DNA of 64,000 bases, from the NCBI GenBank assembly GCA_028671895.1, contig JAPMAC010000196.1, forward strand, positions 558,001 through 622,000, read 5' to 3'. The number at the start of each line of letters is the position of its first letter. Position 1 is the first letter of the stretch. The position numbers were made by a program, and so were the translations under genes. The stretch is from Oenanthe sinensis (Eukaryota > Streptophyta > Magnoliopsida > Apiales > Apiaceae). A model generated the notes under the pieces. That model was not told the origin of the DNA. It saw nothing but the letters and a program-made list of their open reading frames with translations, and did no database searches. Below, one piece after another: positions 1 to 10,356 of the stretch.

Positions 1-159
1 AGCAAGTTATTAAGGGAATATCTTATGAAAGAATAAGGGAGCTAGCAGAGGAATTTAAAAAGGAGATGGATGAGAAGAAGTCTAAATCACCTGCAGTCTC
101 TCCTAGTTCAAAGCAATTCACAAGAAAGAAGAAGAAGGCAGTCTCTTTTGGCTAAGAGC

Positions 160-350
160 CACAAGAACCTAACTATCAAAGTGAGGTAGCAGTCATTGCA
201 AGGCCAGACCCACAAGAACCTCGATCAAAGTTCAACAACAACCACTGAAGAAGAAACAAATGAAGCCAGAAAAGATCAGGGGTACAACCCACAAGAACCT
301 TCAGTTCAAAGGGTTGAAGAAGTTATTAACGCCCCTACTACACAAGAACC
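160..350 (+). repeat. Four copies of CACAAGAACC (QEP repeat) in B1 ORF3
   Basis: Exact 10-mers CACAAGAACC begin at 160, 211, 290 and 341. They read as [P/T]-Q-E-P followed by xxQ in the ORF3 frame. The same 10-mer recurs at the same place in B2 (7324-7540 and 21740-21800 on the opposite strand). The flanks between copies differ, so it is a dispersed motif rather than a clean tandem repeat. Confidence 0.85.
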
Positions 351-1738
351 ATCCAATCAAAGTTTGGATGCATGCACAACATCTATCAATGAAGATCTTG
401 TTGTTGCTGATGCTGAGACGATAAACTCAAATGAAGTTCCAATGGCAATATCTGATGCTATCTTGGTGCAACCACTCTCTGCACAGCCTATGGAAACTAA
501 ATCCACTTCAACTACAACTAAAGGTATAAACTCTGACTTTTCTTCAAAATTTGCACTCTCTGATTGTATAAATTCAAATCTTACTTTTCTAATTCTTACT
601 GCTGGGATGACCATGAATAGTCCTGAAAAGGGAATCCCTATTCATATGACTACAGACCTCCTCTCTCAGCCACCCTTATTTTGGTAGGTCACTGCGATTT
701 GAGCTTTTCATGTGAGAATGAGGTCAAATGTGTGAAAACAGAATTAATAATAAGAGGCAGATACTGAATCTGGAAAAAGAAGAGGTAGAATTGAGAAAGA
801 AGTTAGTTACTTCTAGTGAGCAAAATCTAACTATTAAAAGTTATGATATGTGTGATGTGAGAAGTAATGAGATTATTTTAAAAGAAAATAGTGATTTAGG
901 ATGTTTTATTACTTAATCAGGTACTCAGAGTTTATCTGTCACTACAAACTCTGATGCTATGCCAAACTCTACAATGCTACAAACTCTGATGATCAAGATG
1001 CATTCTCTGATGAGCCTATCTTTGAAGATGAAGAAGTTACATATCTTTCAATTCCATATTCACAAAGATGCAGCTCAAAGAAGTGGCCTGTTGATTCTTT
1101 TGATGCGTATGAGAGGTTGAGGATGGCATATCCTGACTACATGGTGGTTGCAACTCTTAAGGGAGAAATTGAAGCTGCCATAGATATAGAAGGTGTCAAG
1201 AGGGATTTGAGTTCAAAAGTAGAGCCATCAAATGAATATTTGCTCAACTCTCACAGACAATCCATTTGGGATATGTCTTGGAAATATAAAAATGAAGAAA
1301 TCTATTGACCCCATGTTCATGAATTGATCAACAAAGATGACAAGGAAATAAACTCTGAGGAGATGAAAACAATTTTGAAAGCTACTACTGTGTTGTCCAA
1401 GGGAGTTCACAATGAAGTTTGTGATCTAAAATAATCTTTCAACAAAACCGTTGTATCTGTTCAGACTGCTGTTACAACATCTCAACATGCTGTAAAATTA
1501 AAGATCAAGAATGTATCAGCAAAACATGATGCTTTGGAAGTCAAGGTTGATAATCTTTCCACTATTGTCAGTTCTATGTAGAACATGCTTCATACAATTG
1601 TTGAGATACTCACAGTCAGAAAGGGCAATGATGTCAGAAAGGGGGAGAAGGTGTCTATAGACAAATGTAAGGAGGATGCTATTCAAAAAGATGACAAACA
1701 TGATGATGAAGATCAAGGGAGTCATAATGATGGGAATT

Positions 1739-1840
1739 AAACTCTAAAGTAACAAACTCTGATTGGACAAACTCTGATAACCTCTCAAACTCTGATGACA
1801 TCAAAGTCAGAGATAAACTCTGACAAGCAAACTTTGATAG
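1739..1840 (+). repeat. AAACTCTGA motif array inside B1 ORF3
   Basis: Within about 100 bases AACTCTGA or a close variant occurs about seven times, separated by 5-15 bases. In the coding frame it gives Asn-Ser-Asp units. The sense orientation (AAACTCTGA) is opposite to that in the LTR of the same element (TCAGAGTTT, 3218-3350). Confidence 0.85.
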
Positions 1841-3125
1841 ATACAGATTTGGAATTGGCAAAAAGGCTTGAAGAAGAAGAGTAGCCTGAGAAGATTGAAG
1901 AGCAAAATATAAAGGATGCACAACTGGCAAGAAAATTATTTGAAGAAGAAAATCCAAGAATGGATCCAGTTGCTGTAGAGGAAGAATTGAAAAAAATCTG
2001 GTACTGACAATGCTCAAGTCCAAAAGAAAAGGGGAAAATATGTGAAAAAGACACTAGCTTAAAAGAAGACAATTGTTAAAGTAAAGAAAACTGTTACTGA
2101 TTCTATTCAAGCAAAGCTTGTTGAAATTAAAAAGCCAATCATTCAAACAAAACCAACTCCTACAATCCAAACAAGGTCAACTTCAATTTAGAAAAAAGCT
2201 CCAGCTAAATCAAAAACTCCTCTTACTATGTCAAGAACAACATTTCTCCCAAGTGGATCAAGTTTTGATGATGAGGAAGAAGAAGAACAACAATATTTGA
2301 TCAGAAAGAAAAGGTCCGATCTTTTGTGGACAAAAACTCAAACTATGACTCTCAATGCCAGACTTAGTAAAAACAAGGGTGGTATTGGTAATGGTGAAGC
2401 CGATGCTTTCAGAGATCCCTTCTCATTAAAGGACAAGCCTGAGGAAGATATAAATGAAGAACATCTGGACATATTAATATCTGTCAACATAGTGAAGGAT
2501 ATTTTTGATGGGGCTCAAGCAAAGGAGAACCTTCTATACTTTTTAGAGAATGGAAAAGTTATGAAAATTCCTGAAGAAGACCTAATTCACAAAGCTTCCA
2601 GAGAACTTGAATATGTTCTTTATCTATTCAATGATGAAAATGAAGTCACTTCCAGATGGGTGAAGATTCTAGAAGGTGTGATAAATGAGAAGAAGAAAAG
2701 TGAGAGGTTACTCATGATAAACTCTGAGGAGTACAAACTTGGTTATTTACTTGAAGATGGATCAGAAAAGGAAATGGACAAAGGGGATGCAAAGGTAAAA
2801 ATGGTGTTAGGTATTCTTACACATACTAAATCTTGATGGATAGAAAGCCTGTTGCATTCCTTTAGATGATATAATGAAGAGATCATCAATCTATAATATG
2901 AGAGCTGCTATATTCCAAATTGATGATTCTTCTGAGCAGATGAAAGAATTGAAAGAGAATCTTGTTGAATTGCTGAAGAATACTGAAAAGAAGTTGTTAG
3001 ACAATTTTCTAAAGGAAGACTTTTCTTATAGAAGGATTTAAATCATGAATGAAGATTCAAACTCTAATGCATTTGTCCATATTTTTGACATCATAAGTGA
3101 AATTTATGTTTTACTTCATAAAGCA

Positions 3126-3140
3126 TAAATTGGGGGAGAT
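3126..3140 (+). other. Polypurine tract of B1
   Basis: The run AAATTGGGGGAGAT lies directly before the TGTTAGG start of the 3' LTR. This is where plus-strand DNA synthesis is primed in LTR elements. D has AAAAAGGGGGAGAT in the same place. Confidence 0.85.
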
Positions 3141-3217
3141 TGTTAGGAAATAAACATTAATGTTGTAAGAGAATACCTGAATAGAGTTTATGCTGACATC
3201 ATTAGAGATTAAGAACT

Positions 3218-3350
3218 GTCGGTCAGAGTTTACTCAATCAGAGAATACTCAATCAGAGTTTACTCTAACAGAGAATGTTCAATCAGAGAATGACAACCGA
3301 CAGAGTTTACAAATCAGAGTTTAAGAAGGAAACATACAAATCAGAGTTTG
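3218..3350 (+). repeat. TCAGAGTTT/TCAGAGAAT motif cluster in the B1 LTR
   Basis: About nine TCAGAG- or ACAGAG-cored units alternate between -TTT and -AAT endings, mostly 10-20 bases apart. The cluster sits upstream of the TATA box, in the U3-like part, and occurs in reverse orientation in both B2 LTRs (4390-4580, 30955-31115). Confidence 0.88.
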
Positions 3351-3444
3351 ATTTGGATAGTGAAGAAGGAATTCGAATGCAAGTCTAAATTACCTTATTG
3401 AAGCTATTATTTTCATAATCTGTTTTATAATTGAATTGTAACTT

Positions 3445-3464
3445 TGTCTATATAAACACAGACA
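3445..3464 (+). promoter_or_regulatory. LTR TATA box inside a short inverted repeat (B1)
   Basis: TATATAAA at 3449-3456 is flanked by TGTCT (3445-3449) and AGACA (3460-3464), a 5-bp inverted repeat. It lies about 200 bases before the LTR 3' end, the usual place for a U3/R promoter. The B2 LTRs keep the arrangement. No transcription start can be read from sequence alone. Confidence 0.6.
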
Positions 3465-3663
3465 TAGGTTAACATTATTATAACTTTGAAGTCTTATCTT
3501 TTTCACAACCTTGTATCTCTTAAGAATAGTGAATTTCTTGAGAGAGTTTTGTACACAGCTTATCATGAATACAAACAGTGTTCATCTTTTATACTTGTGT
3601 CGATTATTTGGTATCTATTATATTCAACCCCCCTTCTATAATAGATTATTTACCTGGGAAACA

Positions 3664-4075
3664 TCATAATATATTATCAATATGTATAAATTATTAAATA
3701 ACTAACATAAAACTTATTTAAATATAAATATATATCAAGCTCTATGTGCACTTATATTTTTTTTATAATATGAGAAATAAAATATTGGATTTATACTTTG
3801 ATAGTGTATCATTGTTAATGGTATGAGTGTGTTTTTATGACAAAGAGATTATGAGTTTGATTCATCTGGTTAACTTTTAAAAAATTAATTTGTAAAGGGA
3901 CAAAATAGTCAATTCAGAAAGGGACAAAATAGTCATTTCAAGTGAATAAAATGACACACATTTTTAGGATTAAAATGAATCAAAATTTTCACCTTGTCCT
4001 CCTATTATTTATATATATATATAAAGGATATCTGAAAAAGTTATAAAACAAAAAAGATAATTATATAATATATAA
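3664..4075. other. A/T-rich host-like spacer between B1 and B2
   Basis: No coding frame or recognised element. It contains a 24-bp tandem duplication (3894-3917 and 3918-3941, around GGGACAAAATAGTCA) and a (TA)n run near 4009-4022. The left flank of B2 (TATAA, 4071-4075) is the target duplication repeated at 31158-31162, so this spacer was once continuous with 31158 onward. Confidence 0.7.
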
Positions 4076-4609
4076 TGTTTGCCCAGAGAGAGAGTCTATT
4101 ATAGAAGGGGGGTTGAATGTAATAGTACCTAATAATCGAATATGAACACAAGTATGTAAAAAGAATCACAATTTTGTATTGATAATGAATGAAATACAAA
4201 ACTCTCTCAAGAAATTTTTTGTTCTCAAAAGATGTTAGGTTATGAAAAATAAGACTTGTAAAGATACAATTAAGTTAACCCATGTCTGTGTTTATATAGA
4301 CACAGTTACAATTCAATTACAAATCAGATTAAGAAAAGAACATCTTTAAATAAGGAAATAGACTTGCATTAGAATTCCTTCTCACTATCCTAATCAAACT
4401 CTGATTTGATTGCTTCCTTTACAAACTCTGAAGTGTAAACTCTGTCGGTTGATTATTCTCTGACTTGAGCATTCTCTATTAGAGTAAACTCTGATTGAGT
4501 ATTCTCTGATAGAGTAAAATCTGACTGACATCTTCTTTATTCTCTGATGACGTCAGCATAAACTCTGATTGGCATTCTCTGACAGTCATCAGTGTTTGCA
4601 TTCCTAACA
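4076..4609 (-). repeat. 3' LTR of B2 (534 bp)
   Basis: On the plus strand it starts TGTTTGCCCAGAGAG and ends GCATTCCTAACA; read on its own strand it is TGTTAGGAATGC to CTGGGCAAACA. It contains the TATA box in the same small inverted repeat as B1, and plus-strand AAACTCTGA copies (TCAGAGTTT in LTR sense) at 4390-4580. Confidence 0.93.
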
Positions 4610-4624
4610 ATCTCCCTCAATTTA
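4610..4624 (-). other. Polypurine tract of B2
   Basis: The minus strand reads AAATTGAGGGAGAT next to the LTR start. One G of the B1 tract is replaced by A, a small degradation. Confidence 0.75.
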
Positions 4625-5919
4625 TGCTTTATGAATTAAAACATAAATTTCACTTATGATGTCAGAAATATAAGACAAATGCATCAGAGTTTGTTTTTTT
4701 TCTTTTATGATTCAGATGCTTCTGTATGATGAGAAGTCTTCTTTCAAAAATTGTTCCAGAAGTTTTTTTCAGCATTCTTCAATAATTCAACAAGTTTCTC
4801 CTTCAAATCTTTCATCTATTCAGAAGAATCATCAATCTGACATATAACAGCCCTTAGAGCATAAATTGATGATTTGTTCATTCTTTCATCCAAGGAAATG
4901 CAACAGGCCTTCAAACTATCAGGATTTAAGATTATTATAGGAATCCCTAACACCATTTTGACCTTTGCATCTCCTTTTCTCATAGATCTTTTTGTTCCAT
5001 CTTCAAGTAAGTATTCAGGCTCATACTCTTCAGAGTTTATCATCATCATCCTCTCATTCTTTTTCTTTTCAACTATCACTCCTTCAAGAATTTTCACCCA
5101 CCTAGAAGTTACTTAATTTACATCACTAAGTAGATAAAGAACATGTTCAAGTTCTTTAGATGCTTTCTGAATTGAATCTTCTTCAGAAATCATCAAAACT
5201 CTCCCATCTTTTAAGAAATATAGAAGTTTCTCATTGGCTTGAGCTCCATCAAAAATGTCTTTCACTATATTGACAGATATCAATTTGTCCAGATGTTTTT
5301 GTGACAACTCTTCATCAGGCTTATCTTTCAATGAAAAAGGATCCCTGAAGATATTTGCTTCACCCCTATAGACCTTGGCATGTGAATCACCAATACCACC
5401 TTTGTCTTTTCCAAGTCTAGCATTGAGAGTCAGAGTTTGAGTCTTGGTCCACATAAGATCAGATCTTTTCTTCCTTATCAGAGATTGTTTTTGCTCTTCT
5501 TCATCATCATCAAAGCTAGATCCACCTGGAAGAAAAGTTGTTCCAGACATAGTGAGAGGGGTTTTTGATTTTGCTGGGGTTTTCTTCTGAATTGTAGGTG
5601 ATCTTGTTTGGATTGTAGGAGTTCATTTTGATTGAACATCTAGCTTTGGAGTTTCAATTAGTTTGGTTTGGACAGGCTTAGATTAAAATTTCTTCTATTA
5701 AGTAGATGTCTTCTTTTGAATTGGACCTTTCTTCACCTATTTTCTCTTTTTCTGGACTTGAGCATTGTCAGTACTAGATTTCTTCATTTCTGCTTCTACA
5801 GCAACTAGATCCATTCCTGGATTTTGTTCTTCAAAGAGTTTTCTTGCCAGTTCAGCATCTTTCAGATTTTGTTCTTCAATCTTTCAGGCTTCTCTTCTTC
5901 TTCAAGCCTTTTTGTTAGT

Positions 5920-6060
5920 TCCATATCAGCTTCCATTAGAGTTTTCTTTTTCTCAGAGATTTTCTTGTCAGAGTTTGTTGTCATCAGAGTTTGAGAGGTT
6001 GTCAGAGTTTGATCAATCAGAGTTTGCTACTTCAGAGTTTGCTTCCCATCCGTATGACTC
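5920..6060 (-). repeat. AAACTCTGA array in B2 ORF3
   Basis: The plus strand shows TCAGAGTTT repeatedly between 5938 and 6045, so the ORF3 sense strand reads AAACTCTGA. It is the counterpart of 1739-1840 in B1 and encodes Asn-Ser-Asp-type units. Confidence 0.85.
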
Positions 6061-7323
6061 CCTTGATCTTCATCGTCAGGTTTGTCAGATTTTCGTGCAG
6101 CATCCTCCTTGCATTTGTCTGAACCCTTCTCCCCCTTTTTGACATCATGCCCTTGTCTAACAGTAAGAATTTCAATAATAGTGTTTAGCATTCCCTACAT
6201 AGAACTAACAGAATGAGAAAAATTATCCACTTCAGCTTCCAATGTATCCTGTTTTGCTGAAACAGTTTTGAGTTTTAACTCCAAAGAGTGTTGATATGCT
6301 GTAACAGCAGTTTGAACAGATGCAGAGGTTTTGTTAACAGATTCCTTGAGTTTACCAATTTCATTGTGAAGTCCCTTGGACAACATAGTAGTAGCTCCAA
6401 AATTAACTTCATCTCTTCAGAATATATTTCTTTATCAGCTTTATCAATTAGGTCATGAACATGTGGCCATGAGACTTCTTCATTGGTGTATTTCCATGAC
6501 ATGTCCCAGACTTGTTGTCTGTGATAATTCAACAATTCTTCCTGAGATAATTCTACCTTAGAAGTGAAATCTCTCTTTACACCTTCAGAGTCTAATGCAA
6601 CTTCAATTTCTCCTTTAAGCTTTTCCACCAACATGTAATCAGGATTATTCATCCTCAATCTTTCATGTGCATCATAGAAGTTTGCAGGCCACTTTTTGGT
6701 ATTGAATCTTTGTGTGTAGGGGATTGACAGGTTTGTGACTTCTTCATCAACAAAAATAGGCTCATCAGAGTCTGTGTCCTCCCCATCAGAGTTTACAGCT
6801 TGCTCAGAGTTTGGCAAAGGATTAGAGTTTGCAGTAACAGATAAACTCTGAGTACCTGCAAAAGATATAGAAGTAACTCATTAATTTTACCTCACCTTTT
6901 GCCAGATCCAGTGTATGCCTCTCATTAATTTTATTTTTCACACATTCTACCTCAGACTCACTAGAAAGGCTCAACACACAATGTCCTACAGAAATAAGAT
7001 GTGGCTGAGAAAGGTGGTCTGTAGTTACATGAGTAGGAGTACCCTTTTCAGGACTATTCATGATCATTCTAGCAGTTAAAATAGGAAAGGTAAAATCTGA
7101 ACTTAAACTATCAGAGAATGTATATTTTGAAGAAAAGTCAGAGTTTATACCTTAATTTTTTGTGAATGTAGATGTTGTCTCCATTGGCTGTACAGAGATT
7201 GGTTGCACCATGATAATATCAGAGATTGCCAGTGGGACTTCATCAAAGTTTGTCTTTCTAACAGTAGAATCAGAGTTTGTCTTCATATTTTTTTCTTGAT
7301 CTGCAATCACAAAATTGGTGATT

Positions 7324-7540
7324 GGTTCTTGTGTGATCTGAGTCATATCAGTAGCTGTTTCACCACTTTGAGGTGAAGGTTCTTGTGGGCTTGACTCTGC
7401 CAGAGATTGGCCTTCAGCATCAGCAATAGCAAGATCTTCTATGATAGGTTGAGTGCATGCATCCAAACTTTAATTGGACGGTTCTTGTGTGGTAGGGGTC
7501 TTAACAACTTCTTCAACCCTTTGAGCTGAAGGTTCTTGTG
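7324..7540 (-). repeat. CACAAGAACC (QEP) repeats in B2 ORF3, first group
   Basis: The plus-strand 10-mer GGTTCTTGTG begins at 7324, 7379, 7480 and 7531; two more copies are at 21740 and 21791, beyond A1. All encode Gln-Glu-Pro with the same codons. Confidence 0.85.
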
Positions 7541-7855
7541 GGTTGTACCCCTGTTATTCCCCAGAACAATGTCAATATTTGTAGAATGGGGGTTGAATAC
7601 ACTAAAACTTTTTGCTTGTTCTAATATTTGTTCTTGATGTTTGAGAATTAGAGAGAATATGTTCAAATAAATTACTGATGGATTGGTTTTTCCATCAGTG
7701 TCTATTTTTGCTCAATGTTCCTAGGTTAAAAGGAACCTAGCTGCACTTTTACAAGATTAGAAAACAAATCAACTGTTCTTACAAATGTGCTCTCAAGCTA
7801 GAACAGTTGATTAAGAAATATTGTCTAACTTGTCTTCTTTTCTAATAATGCTGCT

Positions 7856-7880
7856 ACACTTGTTTATATACCACAAGTGT
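7856..7880 (-). promoter_or_regulatory. TATA box within an 8-bp perfect inverted repeat (A1 3' LTR)
   Basis: ACACTTGT (7856-7863) and ACAAGTGT (7873-7880) flank TTATATACC, so the LTR sense strand reads GGTATATAA in a potential hairpin loop. The same arrangement occurs in A2 (33290-33314) and A3 (55641-55665), and with one mismatch in the A1 5' LTR. Confidence 0.65.
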
Positions 7881-8056
7881 TCTTTTACAATTCCTATTCT
7901 AGGATTGTTTCTACCTGCCTTCCTTTTACCTTTTTCTATTTTAGAATAAAGGTTTGAAAGACAGCTTCTGATTTAGTCTTCACAGCCACCCTAAACTGTC
8001 TTCCATAGGTGTTCTTTTGTCTTTCTGGATCTCTGACAGATTGCCTTTTTGTCACA

Positions 8057-8540
8057 GTCAATTGATAATTTGCTGTTAAGCATATCAATTGACTCTTTCC
8101 TTATTCATCAACTGATAATGTTCTTCGATTGATCTTGATGTCCATCGATTGATAAGTATAGTTGCTTTATCAATTGATAAATGATATCAATTGATGGGTC
8201 TTCACATCAGTTGATGCTCTTCAACTCTTGACTTGTTTTCTTCAATTGATCTTCTATCCGTTGATGCTTCAATATTAACTGATCATCCTTCACTTGTATA
8301 ATTTTCCTGTCTTCAAATAATCATAATTTAACAGTCTAAGTTACACATCAGTTGATGACCTATATCAATTGACTCTAGTATCAATTGATGAAAATATCAA
8401 TTGATTTACACCTTATCAATTGAAAATAGACTAAGTACACCTATGCTACAATCCATATTATCAGTTGAGTCAGATAAACATTTCAACTGATAAATGGTTC
8501 CCTGATCAATTGATATTTATAAATTTCATATCAATTGAGC
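8057..8540. repeat. ATCAATTGAT-type motif array in the A1 LTR
   Basis: By eye there are about 20 sites matching ATC[A/G][A/G]TTGAT or its complement within 480 bases. Most are the perfect 10-bp palindrome ATCAATTGAT; others are ATCAGTTGAT, ATCGATTGAT and ATCAACTGAT. Spacing is irregular (10-50 bases) and the flanks are unrelated, so it is not a conventional tandem repeat. Confidence 0.92.
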
Positions 8541-8613
8541 AGTTACAATTATTAAAAATTTCTATAATTCTAAGTTTTAGTATTATCATCAAGTTACATG
8601 TAGATTCCCAACA

Positions 8614-8627
8614 ATATCCCCCTATTT
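8614..8627 (-). other. Polypurine tract of A1
   Basis: The minus strand reads AAATAGGGGGATAT directly before the LTR start TGTTGGGAATC. Confidence 0.8.
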
Positions 8628-10356
8628 GTATCTGTGACATGAACATGCATAAATCTACTTGATGATAACAAAAACCCTTAACAATAATCATTCAAATAAA
8701 ATTAAGAAATTTTCATAGCACCTTTAGTAAATACTAATTGATGTTTATTCTTTGTAGACTATTCCAGTGTCTTCAATTCTTCATGGTATTCAATCTTCAA
8801 TTACTTCTTCTTCTTCTTTGCAGCATTTCCTTTTAGTTGTCTCATAAAAGTGCTCCTCAATATTGCTTCATCTCTATCAGCTTCCCCAAGTTGCCTCATA
8901 AGATATTGGATATCCTCATCTGTGATTTTGTCCAGATATTTGCAGATATCAAAGAATTTTGTATTGCCTTCCACATCTGTAAAAATCATGGCATACTTTG
9001 GTTCCAACACCACCTTCTTGACTTGAGATTTCCATAGCTTCAAAGGAGAATCAGGTTCAGCTTCAGCTTTTGCTCTCCTCAGCTTTGAGATTTTTTATTG
9101 GATTTCTTGAGAAATAGTCACATTGAGTTTGTACCTTTTGTTTAGAAGAGGTAGAATTGTCTTCAACACATTGTAGCCCTGCTTCATAATCACCTTCACT
9201 GAGTAAGTGAGTTTAGAACCATTTTCATACTCTAACATCATGGATTCCTCTTGATTTGAAGTTGCAGGATGGATTCTAACTCCAATTAATCCTTTCTTAC
9301 TTACAACTGGAGTTCCTTTTAATTGGTATCCTTCAAATGTCACTTCCTCCTTGGTTTCTCTTTGAGTGACTTGAGGATTCTCCTGAACCACCATCTTCTG
9401 AGATGAATCTGCCCTTTTCTGGGCCATTGCTATTTTTCTTCTTTTTCTCAATGGTTGCTCTACCTGTAGTTCTTCCAAGTGCCATTGCATTTCCATCTGT
9501 CTAGCAATCTCTTCATTCTCCTTTTCTCTCCTTGAGGCATCTGAGATTCCTGTAGTGATGGCTTCTTGAAGTAGATTTTGGCCTACTGGTTTAGTTTTCT
9601 TCTTCTTCTCTTCTTCAATCATTATTGCTTTCCCTTTCTTCTTTTCTTTAAGAGCTTCAACATCCAATTGAAGAAAAGCTTCTGTATTTGAGTTTCTTTC
9701 TGAGTGGCCCCCTTTGCACTTTCATTTACTGCTCTAGTTTGAGCAATAAATTCATCCAATTTTCCTGACTCTACAGCCTTTGCAACCAACTCAGTGTTCC
9801 TTTTTAGGATTTCAAAACTCTGTCTTTCCCTCTCAATCATTAGTTGAGTTTCCTTTTCTCTAGAATTTTTTCTAGCTTCCACATCATCTTCAAATTTCTC
9901 AGCATCTCTCCTTTTCTATTCCATGTCATCTTTGGAATATTTTAAAGATTGACCCTTATAGCTTCCACTGCCACTTGCACCACTTCTTGAGGTCCTGCTG
10001 TGACCACCCAAATTGACTCTAGGATTATCACTCCCAGCTCCTCCAACACCACCATCACCATCTTTATCATTATTCTTCTTTGTATTCTCCCCCTTTTTGT
10101 TATCATCACAATTAGGAGGTGGTGGCATTCTGTCAAGAAACTTCTGAAGAATTTCAGCATGTAGAGCATGTTCTCTAATTATAGCTTCCATCTTAGTTTC
10201 TATGTACTCTACTCTCCTTTCCAAGGCTGTAAAATACTTTGACTCTTTAAATAATTTATCCTTAATTTGTACCAAAGTGTTCATTGGCAGTTTCTCATCC
10301 AATCTTCTTTCCAATACATCCTTGTTTGTTGAGATTGAATCTTTGATGCTGTCCAA

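Larger units (their letters stand above)
1..3041 (+). pseudogene. ORF3 (envelope-like ORF) remnant of B1
   Basis: This is the C-terminal two thirds of the long ORF found after pol in Sirevirus-type elements; its function is unknown. Order seen: a basic cluster (RKKKKAVSF) near 120-150, QEP repeats (160-350), a middle block (980-1440) matching B2 at 6820-6275, an Asn-Ser-Asp-rich stretch written with AAACTCTGA (1739-1840), and an acidic/basic C-terminal block (2228-2836) with EEEEEQQ, IRKKRSD and a SLKDKP segment. The last codons end at 3041. Stops (for example at 152-154) and frameshifts break it into pieces of 60-200 residues. I see no signal peptide or clear membrane segment in the surviving pieces, so 'envelope' is only a traditional label. 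Confidence 0.75.
1..3663 (+). mobile_element. B1: 3' part of a family B Sirevirus-like Ty1/copia retrotransposon
   Basis: Only the third ORF, the polypurine tract and the 3' LTR lie in the window; gag, pol and the 5' LTR are off the left edge. It is placed in family B because its ORF3 text and LTR match the B2 element in reverse orientation (for example the block at 2228-2836 against 5550-4816). The 5 bases after the LTR are TCATA; the matching copy would be outside the window, so the target duplication cannot be checked. The coding part is decayed. Confidence 0.9.
3141..3663 (+). repeat. 3' LTR of B1 (523 bp)
   Basis: It starts TGTTAGGAAATAAAC and ends CTGGGAAACA, and matches the two B2 LTRs (4076-4609, 30638-31157) read on the other strand. 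The upstream part (3218-3350) is dense in TCAGAGTTT and TCAGAGAAT. A TATA box lies at 3449-3456. Close to the 3' end is TTCAACCCCCCTTCTATA, which is shared with family A LTRs. Confidence 0.92.
4712..7551 (-). pseudogene. ORF3 of B2, C-terminal portion (after the A1 insertion)
   Basis: This continues the ORF that starts at 22865; A1 separates the two parts. Order on the minus strand: QEP repeats (7540-7324), a Ser/Thr-rich stretch, a middle block (6817-6275) including NSDGEDTDSDEP and a helical segment (6386-6195), an AAACTCTGA-rich linker (6060-5920), then the conserved C-terminal block (5550-4816) with DDDEEEQ, IRKKRSD, SLKDKP and LEDG motifs. The last in-frame stop is at 4712-4714. Stops at about 5113, 6817 and 7152 divide it. 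Comparison with B1 shows the same protein. The basic clusters resemble nuclear localisation signals; I see no membrane helix. Confidence 0.78.
7552..8613 (-). repeat. 3' LTR of A1 (1062 bp)
   Basis: The plus strand starts TGTTATTCCCCAGAAC and ends AGATTCCCAACA. It contains a TATA box inside an 8-bp inverted repeat (7856-7880) and, further upstream in LTR sense, a dense array of ATCAATTGAT-like sites (8057-8540). Compared with the 5' LTR it lacks about 45 bases near 7670 and has about 150 bases near 8015-8165 that the 5' LTR has lost. Confidence 0.92.

Noticed and set aside
3894..3941. 24-bp tandem duplication as part of a MITE
   Set aside because: No terminal inverted repeats or target duplication around it.
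8057..8540. Possible CRISPR-like or satellite array
   Set aside because: The repeated unit is only 10 bp, spacing is irregular, there are no equal-length spacers, and the sequence is an LTR.
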